Shown here: one piece after another, positions 35,391-49,451 of the stretch
Position numbering within the stretch: position 1 is the stretch's first letter
How the letters are laid out: every line of letters starts with the position of its first letter
Assembly: GCA_963693365.1 (NCBI GenBank)
Contig: CAVNZM010000001.1
Coordinates: forward strand, 10,168,001 to 10,232,000
Direction: 5' to 3'
DNA length: 64,000 nt
Source: Amoebidium appalachense
Taxonomy: Eukaryota; Ichthyosporea
Notes under the pieces: model-generated
Database searches by the model: none
Told to the model about the DNA's origin: nothing
Seen by the model: only the letters and a program-made list of their open reading frames with translations
Made by a program: the position numbers and the translations under genes

Positions 35391-35781
35391 GCATGTGCGC
35401 AAACACCAAAACAACACGTGTTATCCTCTTTGTTGTTGCACACACGAAGAAAATAAAAGGAGGAAAGAACGAAGAATCGTTTGAGCTTTTGTGGGGCTGT
35501 TCTGTGAACAGTCCGACTTGCTCACATATGTTTAAAGCGGGTTTCAAGGGTTAAACACAAAGTTTTAAAGAATTAGATTACACTATTAGTTAGATATCAT
35601 AATACGACGTCACCGCTGCATAAACAATGCACTAGAAGCATACTGTGCATTTCAACTTCAAGTTGTTATGATGTGCCATGGTCAACAATAAAGCAAAGTC
35701 GCGTGAAATATTTATTTTTCGCAGTGGTCAGACTTCGTCCGGCCGGCCCGCATCAACGAAGAAAATGGCGAGCGGGCGGGT

Positions 35782-35860
<79 letters not shown>

Positions 35861-35950
35861 CCCTTTGCTTTCGTGTTTTTGGCATGCCGTGTTGGCGTTT
35901 TAGTGTGCACGTGTGTGTGTCTGTGTCTGTGTCTGTGTGTGTGTGTGTCT

Positions 35951-36030
<80 letters not shown>

Positions 36031-36666
36031 AACCTTTTTTTTTCCCCAAGGGGAGAGAGAGAGGGCCCCGAGAGAGAGAGAGAGGGGGGGGGGGGGGGCT
36101 ACTCCCGAGGTTTTCGAAAAGCCGATGCACAGTTTCCAGCCAAATCCCGTGATATTCGATCAAAATAATTTTGCGGTGCTGTTGACTACTGATTTTGAGA
36201 TAATCAATAATTTCCATTACAAAAGCCGTCAATCATCAATTCGCTTTGAATTCGCGCGTGCCGATAGTAGCCAATGGCAGCTGGCGTGGGCTCATGGTCG
36301 TTGGCCGATTTTATTGTACAGCTGGGTTTGGGTTTGTGGTTTGTTGTTTGTTGAACCCTTCGTGGTCAGCGTTTCTTGTTTCTTAGTTTTTCTTTTTTCC
36401 AGCCCCTTTTTCTTGTGCTTTTATTTCATTGACACAAGGCCATTCCTGCTGATAAAGGCAATATATATATAAATATGACGTGATTTTTACTCACCAGTAA
36501 CTTTACAGAAATCCATTCAACCTAAGCTGCCCGATTTATTGACACAGTCACAGAAGCCTTGAAGCTTCGGAGACAAAAACGAAACTTGCTAAACGAAACC
36601 CGCTGCAAAGAAGGAAACAAACTGAGTACTCAATTATCATCATACAGTCCGGCTTGTTAATAGAAG
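35391..36666. other. E2 3' UTR and GOT1 5' intergenic region
   Basis: The E2 3' UTR has AATAAA at 35452-35457. Then come unique AT-rich sequence, a C-run/T-run tract (35786-35858), (GT)n (35907-36029) and 600 bp of unique sequence carrying the GOT1 upstream region. No further exon seen. Confidence 0.55.
35452..35457 (+). terminator. Candidate polyadenylation signal of the E2 gene
   Basis: AATAAA lies 62 bp after the E2 stop codon in an A-rich context. The position is typical for a 3' end, but no transcript evidence is available. Confidence 0.5.
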
Positions 36667-37702
36667 ATGTATTCGCTGAGCGACATTCAAAGTAGGTGGC
36701 AAAGCATGTTGTTACTTGCGAACGAGTACTTCTCCCCGTTTCTTCCTCACACTGCTCCCCTGCCCTGTCCTCTCACTTAAATGTCCCCCCCCCCTTCCCC
36801 CCCCCTCTCCCCCTTTCTCCCTTCCCCCTCTCCCCCCAAAAAAACACATGCGCACGCACTCACACACGCACGCGCACAATATGCTCCAAGGGGAAAAGGA
36901 CTGACCGAGTTGTAGAAATGTAGCCCGCTGGTTTTTCGCTCCCTTCCCTTTTTGTCCCCACTATTTTGTCTTGTCCTTCTCGCAATCACTCAAAGTTTGT
37001 CCAAATCAGACATTATACACAATAGTAGCGTGTTTTTATTTGCTAACCACCCTTATTCTATCCCTCAAAGGTCAATTACATTTACATGGCTACCTACCCC
37101 ACTTTTTTGAGGTTGTTTTGTTTTCCTTTTGTTTCTCGCGATCTCGCGATCTCTTTGCTCATTGAATTGTGTGTTATTAACGATCTCGCTCGACGCAGAA
37201 ATCGGTCTGGGGCTGACCGGTTTCGGGCTCTTCTTTCTCGTCTTTGGCTCCTTGGCCGTGTTTGACCGAGGTCTCCTTGCCCTGGGCAACGTAAGTTCAC
37301 GACATTTGTTTTCTTGCTCTTTGTGTTCCCGTGTTTAGCAAAAAGAATGTCCTTGACTGGGGACTTGGAGGGGAATAGAGACAATGAGCCTGAAATTGTC
37401 TTTCGAGTGAACCCCTCCCCCCTCCCACCCCCCCTTACTTTTAAACCATTCTGTTGTGGAGGTATAGGAACCCCCCTTATCATGGGCTCCTGGAGAATGG
37501 GCCTTGTCAAGTTTTGTTGCAAGGGGTGGGAAGGGGAAGAGTCTAGGCACCCTAGTTAGTGTTGAAATAGAGAACCCCAACTAGCGGCCTTACAGAAGCA
37601 TGGGGACTGGTAGACTGCAGGCATGTTGGCGAGTTTATTTCTGGAGAGGGGAGGGGGGGGGGGGGGAAAGGGGGGATGCCCACGTATCTTTCTCGCCCCT
37701 TT

Positions 37703-37785
<83 letters not shown>

Positions 37786-37989
37786 CGTGTTGTTTCTCCT
37801 TTCCCTTCTTCCTTTTCTTTTAATTTTATTCTCATTTTGTTTTTTCTTTCCTTTTTATCCTTTTTCTTTGTCTTACTTGCTATGATAATCAAAGTTTCAC
37901 ATTTTTTGGGCCATGATGTCCATGTTTGTGCATGGCAGGTTTTACTACTTGGTGCCTGAAGTCAAAATAAAAACCCCACGCTCCAAGCT

Positions 37990-38024
<35 letters not shown>

Positions 38025-38198
38025 GTAATGGCTGCTTGTTTAGTCGGAGTCCCTTCTCACTTTCTCCATACCCCCCCCCCCCCCCTCATCGCCCCATCCT
38101 CCCCTCCCTCGCTGCCTTTCCTCCCGCGGCACATACATTCACCTGACTCTGTGGGCACACATGCACAGATCCTGCTTTTTGTTGGTCTAGCCACACAG

Positions 38199-38247
<49 letters not shown>

Positions 38248-38269
38248 ACACACACAAACAGCACACACA

Positions 38270-38304
<35 letters not shown>

Positions 38305-38620
38305 TCGGCTTTCCTCCTCCGTTGGGGCATAAAACTAACCCACACACACACACACACAGATTCTGCTTGTGGCTGGTCTAGCCACAGTCAATGGAATGCA
38401 AAAGACCGTCATAAAATTCTTTGGAAGCACCCAGCGCCTTCCAGGGGCCGTTCTATTTTTGGGCGGTGCCGTGCTGGTGGGGTTGGGGTACGCCGCCGTT
38501 GGATTGGTCGTGGAGGTGGTGGGCCTGGTGCATCTATTCTGGTATGTGTTCTTTTGGGGGGGGGGGGGAGGAGATTTGTTTCGTTGGTGGTAGCGGTGGT
38601 TTTCATTTTATTCCACGGGC

Positions 38621-38668
<48 letters not shown>

Positions 38669-38703
38669 TTTTTTGAATGGTGGCGGTGGTGGTTTTTTTT
38701 TTT

Positions 38704-38734
<31 letters not shown>

Positions 38735-39073
38735 GGGGGGGTGCAAGGGTAAATATTTGGGTATTTGGGTGAAGAGCGGTGGGGAGAAGGGTGCTACCTT
38801 CCATTCCATATCAGGGAGGTATTGTGGTATTTTACTGCTACCTTCCATATAAGGGAATTATTGTGGTATTTTACTTACTACCTTCCATGTGAGGGAGGAG
38901 TTATGGTAAATTACCGACGACCTTTTATATTGAAACAGAGTTCTATTTTATTACTAACTCCCTTCCATATTAGGGAGGCGATTCCGCTGACCATCAGCTA
39001 TGTGCGCCGACTACCAGTGCTCGGTGCACTGCTCAGCTACCCCCCATTGGCCCAGGTGTGTGCCTGTGTCTGT

Positions 39074-39107
<34 letters not shown>

Positions 39108-39170
39108 TGGGGGGGGGGGGGGGGGGGGGGGGGGTTGGCCCAGGTGCGTGTGCATATTTGTGTGTGTGGG

Positions 39171-39202
<32 letters not shown>

Positions 39203-39636
39203 GTGGAGGGGGGAGGGGGGGGGAGGGGGGGAGATGTTGTGGGCTTGTGGTGTTTGGATGTGTGTGTGTGTGTGTGGTAGAGAGCGTGGGGCTGTGTGCA
39301 GGAGTTTCTTTTTTTTTTCTGCTTACGGGGGGGAGGGGGCTTTCTTCACAACCAACCACCATTACTCGCTGCATTCAAATCACACACACTGTCTTCCCCT
39401 GCGGCCCCTCTCACAGTTCCTCTTTTCCTTTTTTATGTCTTTGTTCGTCTTTTTGCTTCTGATTTTCCCATTCTCTAGAGCATATCCCCCCCCCCCCCGC
39501 CCCCGCCCCCCCGCCGGCAACACAAACAAACACACACGCACACCTTTCCTCTCTCGTGTGCGAGTAACCATTACATAGCTCATATTGTTGTTCTCTCCAG
39601 GTGTTGGACATGTGCGTGCCCCAACATGCATTCTAG
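36667..39636 (+). CDS. GOT1: GOT1-family vesicle transport protein (5 exons)
   Basis: Small four-pass membrane protein of the early secretory pathway. Yeast Got1p and animal GOLT1 act in ER-Golgi and Golgi vesicle traffic (established). Exons: 36667-36691, 37199-37290, 38360-38541, 38974-39055, 39601-39636. All borders are GT-AG with matching phases and the total is 138 codons plus TAG, the usual family length. The N-terminus MYSLSDIQKIGLGLTGFG matches the family start (SDxQKIGxGLTxFG). Hydrophobic segments lie at about 10-30, 38-53, 66-84 and 87-106, and the conserved tail YVRRLPVLGALLSYP matches FIRRVPVLGxLLNLP. Exon 1 codes only eight residues plus one base. The first part of exon 3, the acceptor of exon 4 and its donor each have nearby partial copies (described separately). 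Confidence 0.92.
38159..38198 (+). pseudogene. Truncated copy of GOT1 exon 3 start with its acceptor
   Basis: CACAG then ATCCTGCTTTTTGTTGGTC and TAGCCACA (38169-38195) matches the true exon 3 start at 38360 (ATTCTGCTTGTGGCTGGTC and TAGCCACA) at 23 of 27 bases. A C tract and (CA)n follow it. The frame beyond this point does not continue the protein, so it is a dead partial exon inside intron 2. Confidence 0.75.
38798..38976 (+). repeat. 40-bp tandem repeat ending in the GOT1 exon 4 acceptor
   Basis: Units starting CCTTCCAT (or CCTTTTAT) lie at about 38798, then exactly at 38841, 38881, 38921 and 38961, a 40-bp period. Most units contain a TATnAG-GGAGG-like acceptor, and the last one is the real 3' splice site (exon begins at 38974). 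Confidence 0.85.
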
Positions 39637-41964
39637 AATGCCAACGAATGTTCGGGAACACTCCGGCACTTCGAATTCCGCCAACAGTACTACTTGTGCC
39701 CCTTATATGTATATAAAGACGACTGAATTACATAAAACCAGTACGTATGATTGATTTTTAACTGTGCCTTTCTATTGGTGTGTTGGGGAGTTAAATTTTG
39801 ATGTTTTGTTTTGATCTGATAGTGCACTTGGTTGGCGGATTGTGGGTTACGTACACAGAATGTTAACTTTGGATGCTCTTCGTGTTCTTGGTTTGATATG
39901 CCATATATAACATTCAACCTTTTCTACATTTCTACACTATCTTGTTCAATACTTCTAAGTCGATCAACACAAATCAACCTTGCATCGAAAAAGAAACTAG
40001 TGTATTAGTCGCTCGTAACTTGCGGTAAAACTTCCCCTTCTCCCACGGGAGAAGGGTTGGTTTTGTGAACTCTATGAAACTTTATAGAGATAATGGCTTT
40101 TTTTAATTCCAAAAGAGAGTGAAGACTATTCAAATGATATATCCCATGGCTTTCTTTTTGTTTTCTCATTCATTCAAGGGATGGTAACCCAAATAATGTA
40201 AATACTTCTGTGTTGGGTTTGAAGGCTTTACTACGTAAACTTTGCATTGAATCACACGTGTAGATCGAAACACGCAACAGGTCCTGTACCATGCGCCCAT
40301 AATTCTAAATTCTGAGCGATAACAACCTATGTGTAACTTCTGATAACCATTCCTTGGTTCCAATTAGCTGCTTTGTATTCGAAAGTTAGCCTTTTTAGGC
40401 TAGTTATGCGACTGCATGGGAGGTTTTGATCGGCTGCCAACATATGGAAATATATCTGCATTGGGCTGGTTCCCAAAGCACAAACCGTCGTGTGGTAAAA
40501 ACCCTAAAAACGCGTTCCCACTGCAACTTTCAATCCTCCCCTAAAAAAGTTCAACTAGCTTCTACGCAGTCGTGCGCACAAGCTTACACGCACATGCGCG
40601 GCCCGGGCGCACACCATGGCATGCAACGGCACGTGCACGCACACAAGCACACACACACACACACACACATATGGGGGGGGGGGGGGGGGGGATAGCTTTT
40701 GGCTTTGCGTCAGCTGCAGTGGGATGCAGGCCTATAGGTGGGTTGGTGTAGTACAGGCCAATAATCCATCGGTGGGCATATGCATATCTATGCAACGTTA
40801 GCTCTCACTGACGTACAGGTTATATCTGGCCACAGGTTACAGAATATCTTCTCGACCTGAGTGAACTTGCAATTGAAAGGGCGAGTGTTGCCCAGTAGTA
40901 CCTACTTTAGCTAAGGTTACTCCCGGACCGGTAAAGTCTTTTTAAAAGTTACAAAGCCTCGAGGCAGCCAAAAGAGTGAGAGGAAGAGAGGAGGGGGGAG
41001 GGGGGAGGGGGGGGGGGGGGGGGGGGGGGGGAGGGGGGGGGGGGGAAGGGGAGGGGGGAGGGGGGAGGGGGGGGGGGGAAGGAGAGGGGGGGGGGAGCGG
41101 AAGAGGGGGGAGGGGAGGGGAGGGGGGGGGCGGGGGGGGGTTGAGTTAATAAGTTAATTAGTTAATTAGTCTTTGTTTTATAGCTAGTGAAGAAGGGAGG
41201 CCCGGCCCCTGGGCCGGAGAACATAGCGTTGCATTTTGCAGTTGCATATAATGTTGCATTTTTCGGGGGGTTTTTTTTTTTTTTTTTTTTTTTTTTTTCT
41301 TTAAAAAAAAAAAAGGGAATTTGTTAGTTTGTTTACCACATCATGTGAAACCGAGTCCGTTCATTATCAGATGCATGACACAAGACCGTGGGAAGGATGG
41401 CACGCATGCTATAATAACCAAAGAAAAATTTGGGGATAAAAGAAAGAAAAAAAGAAAAGGGAAGAACACCGAGGACATTAGTTAACTAACAATCCCGGGT
41501 GACTTGACATTTGTATAATGTTTCCATAAAGTCACCAAGTTGAAGTTTGCTTACATGAAAAAACATAATTTCAATGCAGTTTTAAATCATGATATTAATA
41601 TTATGATATTCGCTCAAAATCATTTAACAATGAAATCAAAAACCTTCGTAAAAAACCAGTCAATAATGGGATTCGAACCAGTCCCATGGATTAAACTTTT
41701 TAAAGGCACATAGGCAAGCTCCGTTTACGTAGTACGTACGTGCAATACGATGACAGCCTAAGGGTCAAAAACGGCAGCTTATATTCAAGCACGGCGCTGC
41801 GGATAGTCCTCCAAAAAGGGTACTGATAGAGATATTTTTTCAACCAAACCTTTTTTTGGGGAAGAAAAGATTGCGGGACTCATTATTAGCGTCATTAAAC
41901 CCCCCCCCCCCCTTCCCCCCCCTCTCCCCTCCACCCCCCTCCCTCACACCCCTTTATTCCTCCT
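39637..41964. other. Intergenic region between GOT1 and the membrane-protein pseudogene
   Basis: Unique AT-moderate DNA (39640-40560), a short (CA)n with a G tract (40640-40691), a G-rich block of about 150 bp (40990-41140) and a T-run (about 41272-41300). A sequence with a tRNA-like B-box (minus strand, near 41670) is present. No gene seen. Confidence 0.5.
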
Positions 41965-43342
41965 TTACACGGCATCCCCAGCAAAGAAAAGGGACTGTGT
42001 AGACATGGGACTATTATTAACCCCTTTCATAGTAGCCCCAGTTAGATTCTTCTGCAAGCTCACAGGACCCGTCACCATTCTTAAACCGGCGTTTCCTGCG
42101 AAATTCTCGTTTTTGCGTCCGATAATCCACTCATATGCAACAATGGTAGCCAAAGCATCGCCGACATAAATAATAAACGCTGTCTGTGCGAGCGAGGCGG
42201 TAGAGTCACGAAAAAAGCGCTTCCGATGAATGTGCTGCCCAAAACCATTGTGATTATTGTAATTACGATGGTGGCGACGATAACACGGATATTATTGTGA
42301 TAGTCGAGATATCTAAGGTCTATCTCGGTCCCCTTAACCATGTAACGGTAGCTCCACATTGGAAAAACGATAAAATCACGACGCACCCGATGAAGTTAAG
42401 GTACTGCGTGCCGAAATCCATGTCGTAACAATACGTCCAGATGATTGGTGGGTTGGAGACCCCCAGCCAAACACACACCATAAATGGTAAGGGGCGATAA
42501 TATTCAAACAGCCCAAGAACGCAGAACCCTTTGCTACGGAACATGAGATAAAGAATACGCAGCCGTTGCAAAACACCCGAAATGCAACAAAGGAGAAAAG
42601 CGACTCCTAGGAGTTTCGTCGCGAGATGCCAACGGACAAACTGCCGTTTCCCCGCTTCAATCTCGTCGACGGAAGTATAGAGCGTGGGATCGAGGAAGTC
42701 ACCTTTCGCGGATAGATAACCGCTGAAATTTAGCAAATTTAGCGTGTAGGCGACGATGAACCCCAAGGCGCAGAACCCAAACTGGTTGATGAAAAACCAC
42801 CCTCTCACCTTCACCGTATGCCGGTTTCGAGCCCTGTAGCTCGCCGACCACACGCCGAAAAGAAGCAATAAAAGAAAGGCGTTAATTCCGAATTCGATGG
42901 ATGTCATCCACCTATCCTTGGGCCTGTATTCGTTGTAAATCGCAATCAAACTCTGCCGAGACTGCATCAGCGAAAGTAGGAGCGTGCCTTTTTCTCCCCG
43001 GTCCGGCGTGCTCCATTTTCGCGTGTGTTTCTTTCATTTGCGCCATGATCAGAACCATGTAGTAATGGCACGAATACGGGTGATATATCTGAATTAACAT
43101 AAGGTGCGCCGCATAGCATGCTGAGCAAACAAGACAAATGCTGAAAAATGCGGCCCAGGTCACCGCGTAGTATTTACGGAGAATTTGTTCGTAATTCCCT
43201 GGATCGGCCGGGCCGGATGTTCCATTTTCGAACAGAAGACCCGTGTTGCTCTACGAGGGAATTTGGGAGCCGCCGCGGCTTTTGTACTTTGGCGACTTCT
43301 TACGGCGATTGTTATCTGAAATTTGTGAAGATTTTGAGACAC
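41965..43342 (-). pseudogene. Frameshifted paralogue of the 423-aa membrane protein
   Basis: The reading frames, in order, match the intact gene at 49452-50723 over its whole length (for example GWFFINQFGFCALGF versus GWFFINQFCVCSICF, and TIVAYEWI versus TIVAYDRI) but require at least four frame changes. These lie near 43200-43230, 42955-42980, 42365 (a run of T) and 42205-42215 (a run of T). The position matching the start codon reads GTG (VSQNLHKFQ versus MSQKQDQVA). Two of the breaks sit in T homopolymers and could be sequencing errors; the other two and the start loss argue for a true pseudogene. It is intronless like its partner and about 6 kb away in the same orientation. Confidence 0.8.
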
Positions 43343-43583
43343 GGGATGAGTTTCTTTATGCTGCCCATTTCCACCAAATTGAATGGTTTCACTGAACTTG
43401 CACCGGTTCTGTGAAAAAACAGGAAAGAGTTTTAATTATTGAAACCCGTGAGCAGATATTTTTTTTTGTTATAATGCAGTATGATTGACTGTTTGGGATG
43501 ACAATGTAAATATGTTGCGAGTCATTATAATAATGCATACTCTCTTGTAGGTTACGTTGTTTGCACGCGCACGTGCGCGCGCG

Positions 43584-44085
<502 letters not shown>

Positions 44086-44577
44086 ACAGACATTCGTGCG
44101 CGCTCACGCAGTCGTCGGGTCGAGGTGTAAACCTATGAACACAAAAGGAAGCACATATTAATCACAGAATGAGTGACTTGTAGCGCACAATCAGGCACAA
44201 CAACATGTCCACCAATCATGAAATACACGGCAGCCGTACGGTACAATAATACATACGCTTTACTGATTGGCTGTCGCGGAATTCGACTCTTTGATCAGCC
44301 CCAGGGTGTGCAATTTGTGGTCTGACTGGCCGCCGACTCCGAGATCTGTGACTGCCTGAGTCACCGTGGCCATGGCCACAAAAACGGCACCACCGCGAAC
44401 GCTTAGGCAGAAAATTTGGGACACCTACCTTTCAAGCTTTCAAACAGTCGGTTGTATTATTCATGCAGGCATGTGTGCCACTGGCCTAGAGCATGCATAT
44501 GCATTCAGAGCCTCCCGGGCACGCGGCATGCAAACAAGCACGGTACCGGTGTGTGACTGTGTGTGTGTCACGGGGTG

Positions 44578-44880
<303 letters not shown>

Positions 44881-45251
44881 GCATGTGTGCTCAGTGTGTG
44901 CGCGCGCTTGTGTGTGGGAGCTCGGTGTATCTGAGTTGTGGTACCATGAGCCCCCCATTGGCGCTGCCGCTGGCTGGGGTGTAACTTAGTGCACGATATT
45001 GGGCTACATACTGAGTTTGTACTATATATTAGTTAGGTTAGGCAACGGTGTGTTAGCTCAGTAGTTGATTGCACTTTTAGCTTGAACTAGGGTACAGTCG
45101 GTGCTGTGTGGAAGAGGGCACTTCAGGCTATGATGGCCCCCTTAGGGGGGTCCCAGGAACCCTCCGGGAACAAAACGGAGTAACTTTTTAATTAAAAAAG
45201 TTGTTTTGAAAATGAATTGCCATCCTTTACAGTTGGTGGGAAGGCCGCAGT

Positions 45252-45295
<44 letters not shown>

Positions 45296-46184
45296 CGCAG
45301 AGAGTTAATGACGCGTTTCTGGAAAGGAATTCTGAATCGTGACACAGTTCCAAACTTTAGTAGCCGGCATTAGCGGGGAATATATCATCCACCTCACTGG
45401 AACCCGGGAGGAAACAAAGTATGAGGTGGCACTACAGTCCTTTGCCCCCCTTCAAGGGTCCCCCCCCCCCCCCCCCTCCCTCCCCCCCCCCCCCCTATCC
45501 CCCTTCACCCCCTCCCCCCCCCCCCCCCCCCCCCCTTCCACCCCCCCATCATCAGAGCACCAAGTGCAGCACTACACAGGCCCAAGAAACTTGGAAACCC
45601 TGGCAGAGTCTGACCGTGAGATATTGAGTTTATCGCGCAAAAATGCACCGAAATATCTGAGAAATAAAAGCCTTCGTGTAAACTGTAAACCACTGTTTTC
45701 TGCACCTGAAATCCGTGACATTGGGGGTTTTACTGTGTGGCACAACAATGCACCCAAATCTGCGAAATTTAAAGTTTAGCAACTTAAATGAACCTGAAAT
45801 TCGCAAAAGTTAGGGGCTTCTGTATGCAACGAAGATGCACCTGAAATTCAGAAAACAAAGTCCTTGTCTTTTTCATTAAGTAGGGTAAGGCTTGGCATAT
45901 ATATACCGAAGTTAACTATATGTAAATCTAGCCGCTGTTGGCAACATTGACACCAATGGGCCCCCTCAGAGCTGTCTATAGCCCGATTAGGGTCATTCAG
46001 CACTCACACTGTCAGTGTGAAACAAATTGGAGAAAACTAAAAGTTTCAGGGCCCATTCGAAAAAAGAGGGGTAGGGGTGGGGGGTGGGGGGGAATTTCCT
46101 TTTTTCTTTCTGAAACTCAGAACTTTCTGTTCTGTCTTCCCCCCCCCCCCCCCCCCCCCCCCCCCTCCTCCCACTCTAAAATTT

Positions 46185-46281
<97 letters not shown>

Positions 46282-47477
46282 TGGTGGTGGGGGGGTGGGG
46301 GGGGGGGGGGGGGGGGGCAGCATGGTATTGTTGTTTCTCCTGGTGGGACTCCTGAGGCCCCGGAGGGGAGGTGGAAACGTGATAAACTTCTTAGACTGAT
46401 CCAGCCAGCCTCTGTCGAATGCTTTTACACCACTGGTATGAGGAGAGGAGGGCAATTCGATGAGGCTTATACTATATAGGGCAAGTCAGCGAGACATACA
46501 TCGTATTTGGTAACTAGTGAGGCAATTGGATTGGTTATCATTTCTTATTGGCTAAATGGAAATAGACCGATAACAATCCGACTACTGATTGGTCTAGAGC
46601 GCACGCACCGCCTGGCATGCTCTACTTTGCACAGTCGATCACGTGCACACTTCTCAGTCGTACGCCTGTACGTGAGTGAAGTGTGACTTGCACAAACACC
46701 GATCACAGTCAATTCTCGTCTTGGGGGGGGGGGGGGGGGGGGGGGGGGGGCAATCACGAGCGGGGGTAAGGATAGGGGGGTTGGAGGGGCTAGGGGGAGG
46801 GGGGAGGGGGGGCAAGGGGGAGAGGAGGGACCAAGCATCCCTCCGGCTTCTATGCCTGCATATTAGAATCTGATGAATGTGACATGAATTTGCACAATTA
46901 TGCAGGAGCCTCACGATACTCAATTCCAGATCGTTGAAAGTATTAATGAATTTCAATGCAAACACACTCACTTTGCAAACACACTGCACTATGCAAACAC
47001 ACAGACGATGCAAACACATACACAGCTACACACGTGGCCATGCTCACATAGCAGAAGGAGAGCCAGGAGAGATACTGACACACACGTGTGCGCGTGCCTG
47101 CGCCCGCTCGCCTGCGCACATATGTACACGCGCGCTCAAGCCGCGCACTCCGCCCTACACAAATCCGGAAATGCACGTGGGCACGTAGTCGCACATATAA
47201 GCAGGCACGTTGTAACAGATACACATGTTACACACGCAAACATTCGCACACGGTGTCATACACACATACATACTGTCCAACAACAAAAAAGGGAACACGC
47301 ACATTCACCCACCCACCCACCCACCCACCCACACACACACACTGTTCCCTGGCACAAGGGCAGGCATACATATCCCCGCACGCACATGTACGGAACAAAG
47401 GCACAAGCACTCCGTGCACGTGTACACGTCTAACGACCCAAAGCTTTTGTTCAATGATATGGCACACACATACGCTT

Positions 47478-47562
<85 letters not shown>

Positions 47563-47697
47563 GTCACACACACACACCCACCCACCCACCCACCCACCCA
47601 CACACACACCGGGTCCCACACACACACACACTGTACACACACACGCATATACACACACAAACGTTGTCCAAACACACGCACACACACACGCACACGC

Positions 47698-47770
<73 letters not shown>

Positions 47771-47825
47771 AACACACACACACACACAATAACCACACGC
47801 ACACGCGCGTGCGTGCGTGCGTGCG

Positions 47826-47859
<34 letters not shown>

Positions 47860-47860
47860 T
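47478..47860. repeat. (CA)n with CCCA interruption
   Basis: (CA)n (47478-47560), a CCCA stretch (47576-47600) and (CA)n (47700-47768), ending in GCGCGC and (CA)n. Confidence 0.9.
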
Positions 47861-48128
47861 AAGCACACACACACGCACACAGACACGCGCGCGCACACGC
47901 ACGCATACACCGTGACACACACTCAAGCGTTGTCCAATGAACTCAACTCCCCAATGCAGACAAAGTCCAATATCTCGGAACCAGACACACGCACCCGCGC
48001 ATAACAAAGAACTACACCGTGACGTAGGTTTACGAAAACACTAACGGGACTGATCCATTGGCTGTCTGGCTAATGCTCGATTCCTATTGGCTAAAACGGG
48101 CAAAGAGGTTTTGGAATGAAGGCGGTGG

Positions 48129-48595
<467 letters not shown>

Positions 48596-49291
48596 GGGTA
48601 GGGGGGCGAGTGGTGGTGGTGGTGGTGGTGGGAGGGGGTGAGGGGGCAGAAGCCGGTTGCCGGGGGGGTGGATATCGATGTTGAGGCTCAACACACATTG
48701 CTTATATTTAGTTGCTGGTGAAAATTCTACACCGTACCGGATTTTGGTACTGAGCTATTCATTGTTCTTTAGTGAGCAGAATATCTAACGACGTAGCTAC
48801 TGCGATACAGTCTTCGGCAAACTATGTGAGATAATTCGCATGACATGAGCGTGAATCGAACTTACTGGACATTTTCAAATCAATAATTAAAAAGTACCAA
48901 ACAAAACCTCAATCACCAACTCCAAGAAGGCAAAGTTTTATTCTATTTACTACTGCAACCTGAATGACCTGCATCTATTGGTATTCGTGCATCATACATT
49001 TCAGTATAGTAATCACACACTTCTTTTCTCAAGGCTTGGCCAACTCCACCGGCCCGGTTACCAAACATTCAATAAAATGCCAATAGAGACAGTCGACAAC
49101 TACTTGGGCCAATCAGCCAAATACTGACATGTGTGTGTACACACCCACTGGCAAAGGAAAGAAACCTTCTATCACGTATATACATCTTTCACGGGTGCTA
49201 CATTCCAGCTCCAACAAAATGAAAGGCAATGATAAAAAACCACAATCAACTTCATCATTAGTAAGAGTTTGAACGACATTACAATGCCCAC

Positions 49292-49322
<31 letters not shown>

Positions 49323-49451
49323 GGGGGAAAAAAACACACACACACCAGCAACGTTAACAGATTTTTTCTAGACCTCACTCAAATCATACCTGTGGCTGAG
49401 TCCCGAAATCCATTATTCGATTAAGGCTAAGCGCCAAATTTAGCACCGTGT

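Noticed and set aside
41650-41735. tRNA gene suggested by GGTTCGAATCC on the minus strand
   Set aside because: The T-stem does not pair properly and no A-box, anticodon arm or acceptor stem can be drawn.
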